Shown: positions 5,960-13,515 of the stretch, piece after piece
How positions within the stretch are numbered: the stretch's first letter is position 1
Layout of the letters: every line of letters starts with the position of its first letter
NCBI GenBank assembly: GCA_020053015.1
Contig: JAGVNY010000249.1
Location: forward strand, 1 to 37,388
Source: Candidatus Zixiibacteriota bacterium
Lineage (GTDB): Bacteria > Zixibacteria > MSB-5A5 > JAABVY01 > JAHJOQ01
DNA length: 37,388 nt
Reading direction: 5' to 3'
Position numbers and translations under genes: made by a program
The notes under the pieces: generated by a model
Databases searched by the model: none
What the model was told of the DNA's origin: nothing
Seen by the model: only the letters and a program-made list of their open reading frames with translations

Positions 5960-8194
5960 CTACCGCTCTGTCTGCTTTCCTTTCCTCAGTGAATGGCCGG
6001 TTGCGAGGCCGAAAACGAATAGCACAATTATCAGAATCCCTGTGGCGAATATGATATCGCCGGGCGCGCGCAGCCACTTGAACACGGTGATAGTCGGCGA
6101 ATAGAGAAATTCGCTGCTTCGCGCATACCAGTAGCCATGCTCAACCGATGCCCAGGTCTGCATGAAGCCGACCGGCAACAGACTTAATAGCACCATCAAT
6201 GCCAGCCCGATGTTGATTGTCCAGAAGCCAAACCTGATGATTCCGTCTTTCCAGTCACTGCGCACATAGAGCACGCGCAGGCAGAAGAGCATCAGCCCGA
6301 GCCCGAGCATACCGTAGACACCGAACAAAGCCGTGTGGGCATGCACCGGAGTGGTGTTGAGGCCCTGCATGTAGTAGAGCGCAATCGGCGGGTTGATCAT
6401 GAATCCGAACAGTCCCGCTCCGACCATATTCCAGAATGCCACAGCGACGAAGAAGAATATCGGCCACCGGTACTTACGCGCCCAGTCGGTCGATTGCGAG
6501 ATTCGGATGTTGTCCCAGGCCTCGAAACCTATAATCGTCAGCGGCACAACCTCAAGAGCGCTGAAGATCGCGCCAAGAGCTATCACTACCGTGGGAGTGC
6601 CAGCGAAGTATAGATGATGAAGTGTGCCGATGATGCCGCCGCTCAAGAAGATAGTCGTTGAGAAGAGCACAGCCGAATTGGCGCTCTTAAGCCGCACCAA
6701 ACCCAGACGTGCGAACAGGAATGCGATGACGGCAGTTGCGAATACTTCGAAGAATCCCTCTACCCAGAGGTGCACAACCCACCAGCGCCAGTATTCGGCA
6801 ATAGAGAGGTGTGTGTTCTTCCCCCACATCAGTCCGGCCATGTAGAAGCCGCCGATGGCGATGGCAGAGATCAGAAACATGGTCATAAGAGGCTTCTGCT
6901 CGCCGCCGTTTCTTATGCCCCTTATCACGTTTCTGCCGACGAGGAACAGCCAGAGGCCGAGCCCCACCAGCAGGCCGATCTGCCAGATTCGCCCAAGATC
7001 GACGTATTCATATCCCTGATGCCCGAACCAAAACCAACTGTCGCCTCCAAGATAGCCCTTGACGCTCAGCCATTCGCCTGTCAGTGATCCTAACACAACC
7101 ACTACCAGCGCCACGAAGAGCACGTTGACACCCAGCCTCTGACCACGAAGCTCTACTCCGCTGACGGCGGGTCCGATGAATAGGCCAGCGGCCAGCCATG
7201 CAGTCGCAATCCAGAAAATTCCCAACTGCGTGTGCCATGTTCGGGTCACTGCATACGGCAGCCATTTGTCGATCGGAATGCCATAGAATCCGTTACCTTC
7301 GACTCCATAGTGCGCAGATATCACGCCCATAATCATCTGGAGCAAGAAGAGCCCCGCGACAGTCCAGAAGTATTTCACTATTGCCAACTGCGACGGAAAC
7401 GCCTTGAAATTCAGCAGTGGATCGTGATCCGGGACTGACTCGGCTACCGGATCTCGTTTGCGGGAAGCATGGTACCACACAAGCAGGCCAATGCCTGCCA
7501 GAAGCATGATGATGCTGAAGCCGGTCCAGATGATCGCATCGCTGGTCGGTCTGTTGTCAATGAGTGGCTCGTGCGGCCAGTTGCTCGTGTATGAAATGCT
7601 CGCTCCCGGACGGTTCGTCGACGCTGCCCAGGAAGACCAGAAGAAGAATGATGCAAGCTGCTTGATCTTCTCCCGATCTGTCAGGGTGTTCTTGGGTATG
7701 GCATACTCCGGCTTGCCCTCGGTGAAGAGCTTCTGGTAGTAAGCCAGATTGCTCTCGAAGGCGCGCGCACGCACTGGATCGAGAACGACCTGACCCGTCG
7801 CGCTATTGTATGTGTTCTTGCGCATCAGCTCTTTGAGCCTCTCGCGCAGGGCCGCCTGCTGTTCTCCGGGGAGCTTGTCGTAACCAGACGCTTGGCTCTG
7901 TCTTGCCCACTCATCGAGAATGAAGACGCATTCTCGATGCAACCAATCGGCAGTCCAGTCGGGAGCAACGTAGCTGCCGTGACCCCACACGGAGCCGAGC
8001 TCCATGCCTCCCATAGCACGCCAGACCCCTTGACCAGCGTTTACGGAACCAGTGGGAATGACAGTGGCGCCATCGATGGTAACCACGCTGTCGGGTATGG
8101 GAGGTTTTTCCTGGTAGATCCTGATACCTGCCCATCCGAGAACTGCGAAGGAGATCGCGACCACAGAAATGAATGCTATCCATAGACGTTTCAT
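5960..8194 (-). CDS. norZ: quinol-dependent nitric oxide reductase (qNOR)
   Basis: This is a 744-residue membrane protein of the haem-copper oxidase superfamily, qNOR type, which reduces two NO to N2O with electrons from quinol. An N-terminal transmembrane helix (MKRLWIAFISVV) is followed by a periplasmic cytochrome-c-like domain without a CXXCH haem motif, as in other qNORs. The NorB-like catalytic part then follows with many transmembrane helices and histidines, including the segment WWVVHLWVEGFFEVF. The length is normal. A TTG at 8224 is in frame, but ATG at 8194 follows AGGAAGGG. It lies 42 bases after a hemerythrin-like gene and is controlled, by inference, by the Rrf2 regulator upstream. 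Its role is NO detoxification or denitrification. The symbol norB is also used for this enzyme. Confidence 0.92.
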   Translation of the reverse strand: MKRLWIAFISVVAISFAVLGWAGIRIYQEKPPIPDSVVTIDGATVIPTGSVNAGQGVWRAMGGMELGSVWGHGSYVAPDWTADWLHRECVFILDEWARQSQASGYDKLPGEQQAALRERLKELMRKNTYNSATGQVVLDPVRARAFESNLAYYQKLFTEGKPEYAIPKNTLTDREKIKQLASFFFWSSWAASTNRPGASISYTSNWPHEPLIDNRPTSDAIIWTGFSIIMLLAGIGLLVWYHASRKRDPVAESVPDHDPLLNFKAFPSQLAIVKYFWTVAGLFLLQMIMGVISAHYGVEGNGFYGIPIDKWLPYAVTRTWHTQLGIFWIATAWLAAGLFIGPAVSGVELRGQRLGVNVLFVALVVVVLGSLTGEWLSVKGYLGGDSWFWFGHQGYEYVDLGRIWQIGLLVGLGLWLFLVGRNVIRGIRNGGEQKPLMTMFLISAIAIGGFYMAGLMWGKNTHLSIAEYWRWWVVHLWVEGFFEVFATAVIAFLFARLGLVRLKSANSAVLFSTTIFLSGGIIGTLHHLYFAGTPTVVIALGAIFSALEVVPLTIIGFEAWDNIRISQSTDWARKYRWPIFFFVAVAFWNMVGAGLFGFMINPPIALYYMQGLNTTPVHAHTALFGVYGMLGLGLMLFCLRVLYVRSDWKDGIIRFGFWTINIGLALMVLLSLLPVGFMQTWASVEHGYWYARSSEFLYSPTITVFKWLRAPGDIIFATGILIIVLFVFGLATGHSLRKGKQTER

Positions 8195-8236
8195 GTGACT
8201 ATTCCCTTCCTGAGTGAGATCCAATTACTCGGTGCG

Positions 8237-8833
8237 TCAATGCCCGCATCCGCAGGTCTTGCCTGCAAGACTTGTCTTTGATACGCCGCATTCGTCCGCA
8301 AGCTCTCCAGCTAATTCGATGTATCTCGCATGAGTGCTATGTCCCATCTCTTCAGATTCCACGAACTCGAATGCCTCGATTAGGCGAGATTTGTCATCCG
8401 AGCTGAGTGCCAACTCAGCCATTGGGAAGAGAGCGTTGTCCTCCTTCATTATGTGCATCCGCAGCAACTTCACATATCCATCCGCGTTGGCAGCAAAGCC
8501 TCGCAGAGCTTTGGCATCTCCGGCTGCTGCGGCTTCGATATTCTCAGCCATGCCACGAACGAACTCCCGACCCAATTCGTGTTCGTGCAACATCTGTGCA
8601 ACAGGCCCGGAATCCGAGGGCATTCCCTTCTCTGCCAAGGCCGCGAACAGGTGAGTCTCTTCCTTGCCATGATGACACTTGTCTGCGAAGTTGCGTATGA
8701 AGTCGACGGCTCGCTCCGCAGATTCCCGATCCAGCCTGTGCACCAGCATAGCCCTTTCGGCAATGCTCTCAACGCAAGTCAGCACCACTTCGATCACCCG
8801 GTGCTCATCCGAAAGAATCTTGGTTGGTTCCAT
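8237..8833 (-). CDS. hemerythrin-like (HHE) protein
   Basis: This is a 198-residue hemerythrin-domain protein with the di-iron pattern His11, His54-His55, Glu58/59, His61, His83/85, His127 and Asp132 across four helices. It ends in a short cysteine/histidine tail (CGCGH). Such proteins bind O2 or NO, or take part in repair of iron centres damaged by NO (compare YtfE). The start ATG at 8833 has AAGGAG seven bases upstream. It is the first gene of a two-gene operon with the NO reductase and has an operator-like palindrome in its promoter region, shared with the Rrf2 gene. The terminal CGCGH is unusual and could bind metal. Confidence 0.85.
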   Translation of the reverse strand: MEPTKILSDEHRVIEVVLTCVESIAERAMLVHRLDRESAERAVDFIRNFADKCHHGKEETHLFAALAEKGMPSDSGPVAQMLHEHELGREFVRGMAENIEAAAAGDAKALRGFAANADGYVKLLRMHIMKEDNALFPMAELALSSDDKSRLIEAFEFVESEEMGHSTHARYIELAGELADECGVSKTSLAGKTCGCGH

Positions 8834-8856
8834 AAGTCACTCCTTGATATTGTACG

Positions 8857-8878
8857 AATAGCATGTTGATATATGATT
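8857..8878. promoter_or_regulatory. probable Rrf2/NsrR-type operator before the hemerythrin-qNOR operon
   Basis: This 22-base imperfect palindrome matches the site at 9332-9353 at about 16 of 22 positions (shared pattern AAT, CATG, ATAT, ATT). It lies between the Rrf2 gene and the hemerythrin gene. I found no convincing -35/-10 pair around it. Confidence 0.55.
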
Positions 8879-8904
8879 TAATCTCAAAAAAAAGAGCTTC
8901 TGCA

Positions 8905-9318
8905 CTACTTCGACGATTCATCCTCCTCCGCAAGCTCAGCCACGGTGGTCTCGCTCAGGAATCTCAGGTAATCCGATCGGATTTTCGACCAGCGTTCATG
9001 CACTGCGCATGCTGACTTGTCGGAGCATTTCTTCTTGCCCAGAAAACACCCGTTCCATTTGCTGACATGCTCAAGCGGTTCCAGGATATCGTAGAGGGTG
9101 ATCTTGTCAGCCGGGACTGAGAGTCTGAATCCACCTCCGAAACCCCGCTGCGACTCCAACAGTCCCGCCTCGCAAAGCTGCTGAAGAAGTTTGCCAAGGT
9201 AGTTTCTCGGCGCACCGACCGCGTCCGCGATCTGTGTCGCCCCCGCGAATTCTCCCGGCCCGACTCTTGCGAGAAAGGCCAGAGCCAAAGTCGCGTGTAT
9301 GCCTGTCTTTGATATCAT
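8905..9318 (-). CDS. Rrf2-family Fe-S transcriptional regulator, NsrR-like
   Basis: This is a 137-residue Rrf2-family repressor. The N-terminal winged helix has the typical pattern of YLGKLLQQLCEAGLLES and a Gly-rich wing (RGFGGGFRL). The three iron-sulfur ligand cysteines are at 91, 98 and 104 (spacing CX6CX5C), close to the CX4CX5C of NsrR and CX5CX5C of IscR. NsrR-type proteins sense NO through the cluster. Location directly before a hemerythrin-qNOR operon, with similar palindromes before both units, points to an NO sensor that also regulates itself. ATG at 9318 has only a weak ribosome binding site. IscR-like or RsrR-like redox sensing is the alternative. Confidence 0.85.
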   Translation of the reverse strand: MISKTGIHATLALAFLARVGPGEFAGATQIADAVGAPRNYLGKLLQQLCEAGLLESQRGFGGGFRLSVPADKITLYDILEPLEHVSKWNGCFLGKKKCSDKSACAVHERWSKIRSDYLRFLSETTVAELAEEDESSK

Positions 9319-9331
9319 ACCAAGATCACCT

Positions 9332-9353
9332 AATCACATGCTAATATGTTATT
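9332..9353. promoter_or_regulatory. probable Rrf2 autoregulatory operator
   Basis: Half-sites AATCACAT and ATGTTATT flank a 6-base centre. The site covers the -10 box of the Rrf2 promoter and resembles the site before the hemerythrin gene, so both units are likely bound by the same repressor. Confidence 0.65.
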
Positions 9354-9371
9354 ATAGATCGGAGCTGTCAA
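9343..9371 (-). promoter_or_regulatory. sigma-70-type promoter of the Rrf2 gene
   Basis: On the minus strand there is a consensus -35 TTGACA (9366-9371), a 17-base spacer and -10 CATATT (9343-9348). The -10 lies inside the operator palindrome, as expected for repression. Confidence 0.6.
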
Positions 9372-9384
9372 GTCAAATCTTTAG

Positions 9385-9406
9385 ATGACTTTCCGAAAAA
9401 AGTCAT
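9385..9406. promoter_or_regulatory. second 22-bp palindrome of unknown binder
   Basis: Arms ATGACTTT and AAAGTCAT are perfect, separated by 6 bases. The sequence differs from the Rrf2 sites, so it may be the operator of another regulator acting on the NmrA-like gene or a small hairpin. It lies just upstream of the -35 of the Rrf2 promoter. Confidence 0.4.
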
Positions 9407-9637
9407 GGTGAGAAGATGGATTGACCTGCGAGGTGGTGCAATCCGTTGAGCAGCAATTCAATACTATGTCCGAGCTCTCGTTGCGATCATCTGACTCCTT
9501 CATTGTTCTGGCACGAACGTTGCCGATTTGCTGCCATGAAATGGAACCAATATCTCCAGGTTGCTGTTTGACGCTACGCACGAAAGGGGAAGGATCAATG
9601 TAATTCATTCGTACCATGACTCTCGATGGAGGAAAAC

Positions 9638-10588
9638 ATGGCTGAAAAGAAGATCATAGCTGTAATAGGCGCTACCGGCGCACAGGGGGGCGGTTTGGTG
9701 CGTGCGATTGCGAAGGATCCTTCCGGTGGATTCGCGGCTCGCGCATTGACACGTGATGTCAACTCGCCAAAGGCGAAGGAACTCGCGAAGCTTGGGGCGG
9801 AAGTTGTCAAGGCAGACGTTGACGATCCCGCGAGCCTCAAGAAGGCATTTGGTGAGGCATATGGGGCGTTCTGCGTGACGTTCTTCTGGGATCATCTCTC
9901 CCCAGAGAAGGAGATCGACGAAGTGCGTTCGATGGCGGATGCCGCAAGAGCCAACGGCCTCAAGCACGTAATCTGGTCCACGCTTGAGGACACCCGCAAG
10001 CTGGTGCCGCTGACCGACAATAGAATGCCGACGATCCACGGCAAATACAAAGTACCGCATTTTGATGGGAAGGGCGAAGCCGATAAGTTGTTTGCTCAGG
10101 CAGGCGTACCGACGACATATCTTCTGACCTCCTTCTATTGGGACAACTTCATCTACTTCGGAATGGGCCCCAAGAGAGACCAGAGCGGAAAGCTCGCGAT
10201 CACCATGCCTATGGGCAGCAGTAGGCTTCCCGGCATGGCTGCTGAAGACATTGGCAGGTGCGCATACGGGATATTCAAGAGCGGTCAGCAGTATGTCGGA
10301 AAGACCGTCGGCATCGCAGGTGAGCTTCTGACAGGCGAACAAATGGCGGCGACCTTAACCCGATCGCTTGGACAAGAGGTTCGATACAATGACGTCGACC
10401 CCAATGTGTATCGGAGCTTCGGATTTCCGGGAGCCGACGATATCGGCAACATGTTCCAATTCAAGCGTGATTTTGAGAAAGAATTCTGCGGAGCCCGCAG
10501 TGTCGACTTCTCGCGCAAACTCAATCCGGAGCTGCAATCGTTTGACGCCTGGCTCGCAAAGAACGGAAGCCGAATTCCTTTGGAGTAG
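9638..10588 (+). CDS. NmrA/HSCARG-like NAD(P)-binding protein
   Basis: This is a 316-residue Rossmann-fold protein of the atypical short-chain dehydrogenase, NmrA-like group. The N-terminal GATGAQGGG motif is the nucleotide-binding glycine motif of this group. An adjacent Arg (ALTRD) suggests NADP preference. The region VIWSTLED corresponds to the usual substrate-side segment, and the catalytic Tyr-Lys pair of true dehydrogenases is not clear. NmrA-like proteins often act as redox sensors rather than enzymes. ATG at 9638 is chosen over the one at 9626 because GGAGG (9628-9632) is spaced five bases before it. It appears monocistronic, divergent from the Rrf2 gene. Substrate or partner is unknown. 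Confidence 0.8.
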   Translation: MAEKKIIAVIGATGAQGGGLVRAIAKDPSGGFAARALTRDVNSPKAKELAKLGAEVVKADVDDPASLKKAFGEAYGAFCVTFFWDHLSPEKEIDEVRSMADAARANGLKHVIWSTLEDTRKLVPLTDNRMPTIHGKYKVPHFDGKGEADKLFAQAGVPTTYLLTSFYWDNFIYFGMGPKRDQSGKLAITMPMGSSRLPGMAAEDIGRCAYGIFKSGQQYVGKTVGIAGELLTGEQMAATLTRSLGQEVRYNDVDPNVYRSFGFPGADDIGNMFQFKRDFEKEFCGARSVDFSRKLNPELQSFDAWLAKNGSRIPLE

Positions 10589-10650
10589 AGAGCCGAGAGT
10601 GCTGCGAAGATGAAACCGTCACATCCGGAATGCCTGTAAGCTCGGACCGA

Positions 10651-11628
10651 TCATTTCCTTCCGACTTCGTTCAGCTCGTTCAATTGTGCAGCAAGCCACG
10701 CCCTGAAAGACTCTGAGCAGTTTTCGAAGAATGGATGACTCGGATCCAGCGAGATATAGTCAGTCAAGATCCCGACCACATCGGCTCCCGATAGAGCACG
10801 TCCAGCCTCTGTCAGCTCCGTGTGTAGATGAAGTGGATACCAATAGCTCGGTGGAAGAGGTCGGATTCGATCCCAGGCGACATACTTGACAATCAGCGCG
10901 CTAAATACAGCCTGGTGAAGGAAGATCTGATGCAACTCATCGCTGCACGGTCCCGATTGAAATGCAATATCTCCAACCAAGTCTTGGAAGCAGTCCCACC
11001 ATCTTCCGAGTATGCCCAGAGCAGGATTGATAACATAAGCGCAGCAGTTGAAATAGGGTCGGATGATCTGCTTATCCATGAATGACTCGACGGTCTCGTT
11101 CGGCAGCTCATCAATGCCGACAGACCGGTATACTACCTTCCAGAAGTCGTCAAGTTGCTCCGAGGCAAGGCTTCCCACGTTTCTTATGTGAACGGGACGA
11201 ACAGCCAAGTCATACTTTGGTGAGATATCGAACAAGACTGGCGGCTCGAGACACAGTGACGCGCAGTCAAGCCATACTAATGACGCGATCCCCGGCTCGA
11301 TCATTGCTTCAGCCGTTGCTGACGCAAGCGCCTTGTAAGCAAATCTGTAAGGTTTGTTCGGATGCTTGATTTCGATCGGAATGACTCTTGTAGCCTCTGA
11401 TTCGAAGGCGTGTTTCGGCAGGTTTGCGGCTGCGGGGTGGAATACATAGACTGGACTATTGCTGAAGGCTCCGCCGAACGCACGAATACTTCGCACAAGC
11501 AGCCTGGCTTCAGCTACCTCAGCGGCACAGTCTACCAGAGTGGCAATGACCGTTCTGGCGCTGTCAGCGGGTCGGTCGGCTTGAGCTGAGTCTGCCAAGG
11601 CGTGAAGATAGTGATCATCCGTATCCAT
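10651..11628 (-). CDS. glycosyltransferase-like protein of unknown substrate
   Basis: This is a soluble protein of about 325 residues, not assigned to a named family. Near the N-terminus it reads TVIATLVDC and then ARLLVRSIRAFGG. A LVWLDCASLCLEPP segment lies near the middle. This layout recalls GT-A-fold transferases, where that position holds a DXD-like metal and nucleotide-sugar motif, here reduced to a single Asp. Several aromatic motifs (PPSYWYPLHLH) follow. No signal peptide or membrane helix was seen. ATG at 11628 is preferred: GGGAG lies six bases upstream, whereas ATG 11667 has none. It is monocistronic, convergent with the NmrA-like gene. The glycosyltransferase idea is inference; the reading frame itself looks real. 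Confidence 0.6.
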   Translation of the reverse strand: MDTDDHYLHALADSAQADRPADSARTVIATLVDCAAEVAEARLLVRSIRAFGGAFSNSPVYVFHPAAANLPKHAFESEATRVIPIEIKHPNKPYRFAYKALASATAEAMIEPGIASLVWLDCASLCLEPPVLFDISPKYDLAVRPVHIRNVGSLASEQLDDFWKVVYRSVGIDELPNETVESFMDKQIIRPYFNCCAYVINPALGILGRWWDCFQDLVGDIAFQSGPCSDELHQIFLHQAVFSALIVKYVAWDRIRPLPPSYWYPLHLHTELTEAGRALSGADVVGILTDYISLDPSHPFFENCSESFRAWLAAQLNELNEVGRK

Positions 11629-12025
11629 CATCAGCTCCCGTCTGTGCATTGCCCGGATCGATGCCATATTGGAATTCAGATCCCGGGCTTGACGTTGGCT
11701 GACTGGAATTTAGCCCGTCAAGACCTCCTCTCAAAGCGGAAATGGTGTGTCCTGCACATGTTCCCGTCCACCAGAGTCTCCATGTGTATATCCGTGATGA
11801 CCGCGAGAATTATGGGCACATTTTCTCTTGATTAGCATATAACAGGTGGCTCATTGCTGCGACTTTCGCCTGCATCATTAGGCGACTGCATGAACTGGAG
11901 GGTATTTCCGACCGAGCTACTGCTACGGATGTTCTGACAGACACCAGAGTACCGCTATACGGGACTTGCTACTGCGTTCTCGGAGCAAGGGCACTCCCGA
12001 ATTGCGAGGGAAGGAGGACATCCTG
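11629..12025. other. divergent intergenic region
   Basis: This is a gap of about 400 bases between the glycosyltransferase-like gene (minus) and the PAP2 phosphatase gene (plus). A 77-codon frame at 11602-11835 overlaps the opposite gene and lacks a ribosome binding site. I see no repeat, terminator or convincing promoter. Confidence 0.4.
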
Positions 12026-12901
12026 ATGCAGCATGAGAGCCACTCACCAGCGCGATTATTCCTCGAACTTCTTGTTTCTGCGGCAGCACTATGCATGTTC
12101 TTGTTTGCTGATGCACGAGCCGGTTCATCGCTTACGCCCTGCTTTGAGAGAAGTTCATTCTCGGACTACCGCACATCTGGCATTGCACCATCAGCGCTTA
12201 CGCAGTCAAAGCTGAATACTGTCGGCGCGAAAGATCGCGGAGGATCGATTCTGCGCGATATCTGGGACGATGTAGTCTACCTCACGAGAAGGCCTGGTTT
12301 CTTCGCCGTAGTGGGGGGCTTGAGTCTCAGCCCGATCGCTTTCCGGTCCGGGTTCAGGCGAGAGGAACCTGAATTCACAGAAATGTGGGGTATGTCGTCT
12401 TTTGCAGATGGATTCTTCGAGCTTGGAGAGGGTCTTGGGCAAGGTGTATACTCAGTGGCCGGATCGGCGATGCTCTGGGCGATCGGTGGGGCTACTGCTA
12501 ATAGATCAGCGCAGTCTCTTGGATCAGACATTCTGCGTGCTCAGGCAATCAACGGTCTTCTCACCGCGGCCATGAAGGGCGCAATAAATCGTACCCGTCC
12601 TGACGGCGCTCCTTACGGCTATCCATCCGGGCATACATCCTCCGCATTTGCCACGGCAGGCGTAATTTACCAACACTATGGTTTCAAAGCGGGAATTCCG
12701 GCTTTCGTGCTGGCGTCGTACGTCGGTCTTTCCAGGTTGCAAGAAAACAAGCACTACATGAGCGACGTGATCGCGGGCGGCATTCTTGGTGGCTACATCG
12801 GTTACACGATTGCCGGGCGAAAGAACCAAGACAAGACGATTTCCGTATCTCCGCTGCAGTTGAGCGGCGCACACGGGCTGGCGCTCTCGCTAAGATTCTG
12901 A
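12026..12901 (+). CDS. exported PAP2-family phosphatase
   Basis: This is a 291-residue protein with an N-terminal signal peptide (hydrophobic LFLELLVSAAALCMFLF, probable cleavage near ADARA). It carries the three PAP2 acid-phosphatase motifs in order: KGAINRTRP, PSGHTSSAF and SRLQENKHYMSD, with the catalytic His in the second and third. PAP2 enzymes hydrolyse lipid phosphates such as undecaprenyl diphosphate or phosphatidate outside the inner membrane. Two or three hydrophobic stretches around the motifs suggest membrane association. ATG at 12026 has AAGGAGG eight bases upstream; the frame is open to 11966 without other support. It is followed by the NikR promoter and is not clearly part of that operon. 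The substrate is not evident. Confidence 0.85.
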   Translation: MQHESHSPARLFLELLVSAAALCMFLFADARAGSSLTPCFERSSFSDYRTSGIAPSALTQSKLNTVGAKDRGGSILRDIWDDVVYLTRRPGFFAVVGGLSLSPIAFRSGFRREEPEFTEMWGMSSFADGFFELGEGLGQGVYSVAGSAMLWAIGGATANRSAQSLGSDILRAQAINGLLTAAMKGAINRTRPDGAPYGYPSGHTSSAFATAGVIYQHYGFKAGIPAFVLASYVGLSRLQENKHYMSDVIAGGILGGYIGYTIAGRKNQDKTISVSPLQLSGAHGLALSLRF

Positions 12902-12969
12902 ACCATATCGACCATCTCGACCTGTCTGCACGAGCACAGGAAGCGCACCCTGAACTTCGCTGATATAGG

Positions 12970-12998
12970 TTGACGGGGCTGGACTTGTGTGCTACTAT
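12970..12998 (+). promoter_or_regulatory. promoter of the nikR-ECF transporter operon
   Basis: The -35 TTGACG (12970-12975) and -10 TACTAT (12993-12998) have a 17-base spacer. The -10 lies inside the NikR operator. Confidence 0.6.
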
Positions 12999-13016
12999 TA
13001 TGCAAAGAGGTAGCAC
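12989..13016. promoter_or_regulatory. NikR operator
   Basis: Perfect inverted arms GTGCTAC and GTAGCAC span exactly 28 bases. This is the overall geometry known for NikR sites (two ~6-base half-sites separated by ~16 bases), although the half-site sequence differs from the E. coli one. It overlaps the -10 box and the nikR ribosome binding site, so nickel-loaded NikR should repress its own operon. Confidence 0.75.
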
Positions 13017-13017
13017 G

Positions 13018-13443
13018 ATGCACAAGTCAATCCACAGATTTAGTATTTCAATGTCCGGCGACCTTGTCGCACAACTTGACCAGATGGTGAGTGCGAAAGG
13101 CTACGCCAACCGTTCACAGGCGATAGCGGACATGGTTCGAGATGAGCTTGTTGAGCATAGAAGCGCCGGAGGCAACCGGCAGATTGCGGGGACGATTACG
13201 CTGGTCTACGATCACCACCGACGCAATATCCAAGCGCGGCTGACTGCAATTCAGCACGATCACGGAGAACAGATCATCGCTACTTTGCATGCTCATCTCG
13301 ATCATCACAACTGCATGGAAGTTCTGGCGGTACGCGGACGAGCGGACCAAGTCAAGAAGCTGGCGGACGGCCTTATTGCGGTTAAGGGTGTCAAACACGG
13401 CAAGCTAACTATGACAACGACCGGTCGGGAGTTCGCGAAGTGA
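13018..13443 (+). CDS. nikR: nickel-responsive transcriptional regulator NikR
   Basis: This is a 141-residue ribbon-helix-helix repressor with a C-terminal ACT-type nickel domain. The N-terminal strand HRFSISM binds DNA. The four high-affinity nickel ligands are all present at the expected spacing: His80, His91, His93 and Cys99 (E. coli His76, His87, His89, Cys95), the last three in the segment HAHLDHHNC. The length is normal. ATG at 13018 has AGAGG upstream; the frame is open to 12970, but that would read through the promoter. It is the first gene of an operon with an ECF transporter of the CbiMNQO type, which indicates that the transporter carries nickel rather than only cobalt. Confidence 0.93.
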   Translation: MHKSIHRFSISMSGDLVAQLDQMVSAKGYANRSQAIADMVRDELVEHRSAGGNRQIAGTITLVYDHHRRNIQARLTAIQHDHGEQIIATLHAHLDHHNCMEVLAVRGRADQVKKLADGLIAVKGVKHGKLTMTTTGREFAK

Positions 13444-13515
13444 CTCCGCTCTGCGCGCTTCGTTCGAACAAAAGGCTGCGCAAGTGCGGGCATCGCCTGG
13501 AGCAAGAGGCATCTC

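Larger units (their letters stand above)
9319..9637. other. divergent intergenic region with regulatory palindromes
   Basis: This gap lies between the divergent Rrf2 and NmrA-like genes. It contains the Rrf2 promoter and operator and a second, different 22-bp palindrome at 9385-9406. No convincing gene was found; a 60-codon frame at 9421-9603 has no ribosome binding site or recognisable product. Confidence 0.5.

Noticed and set aside
5631-6077. 148-codon minus-strand frame between the sulfur operon and qNOR
   Set aside because: Runs through the repeat hairpins and overlaps the qNOR 3' end and the sulfur operon promoter; no homology and no ribosome binding site.
9605-10342. 245-codon minus-strand frame
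   Set aside because: Lies antisense to the NmrA-like gene, has no family resemblance and no ribosome binding site; a shadow frame.
12524-13025. minus-strand frames over the PAP2 gene and NikR promoter
   Set aside because: Antisense to a gene with complete PAP2 motifs; no independent support.
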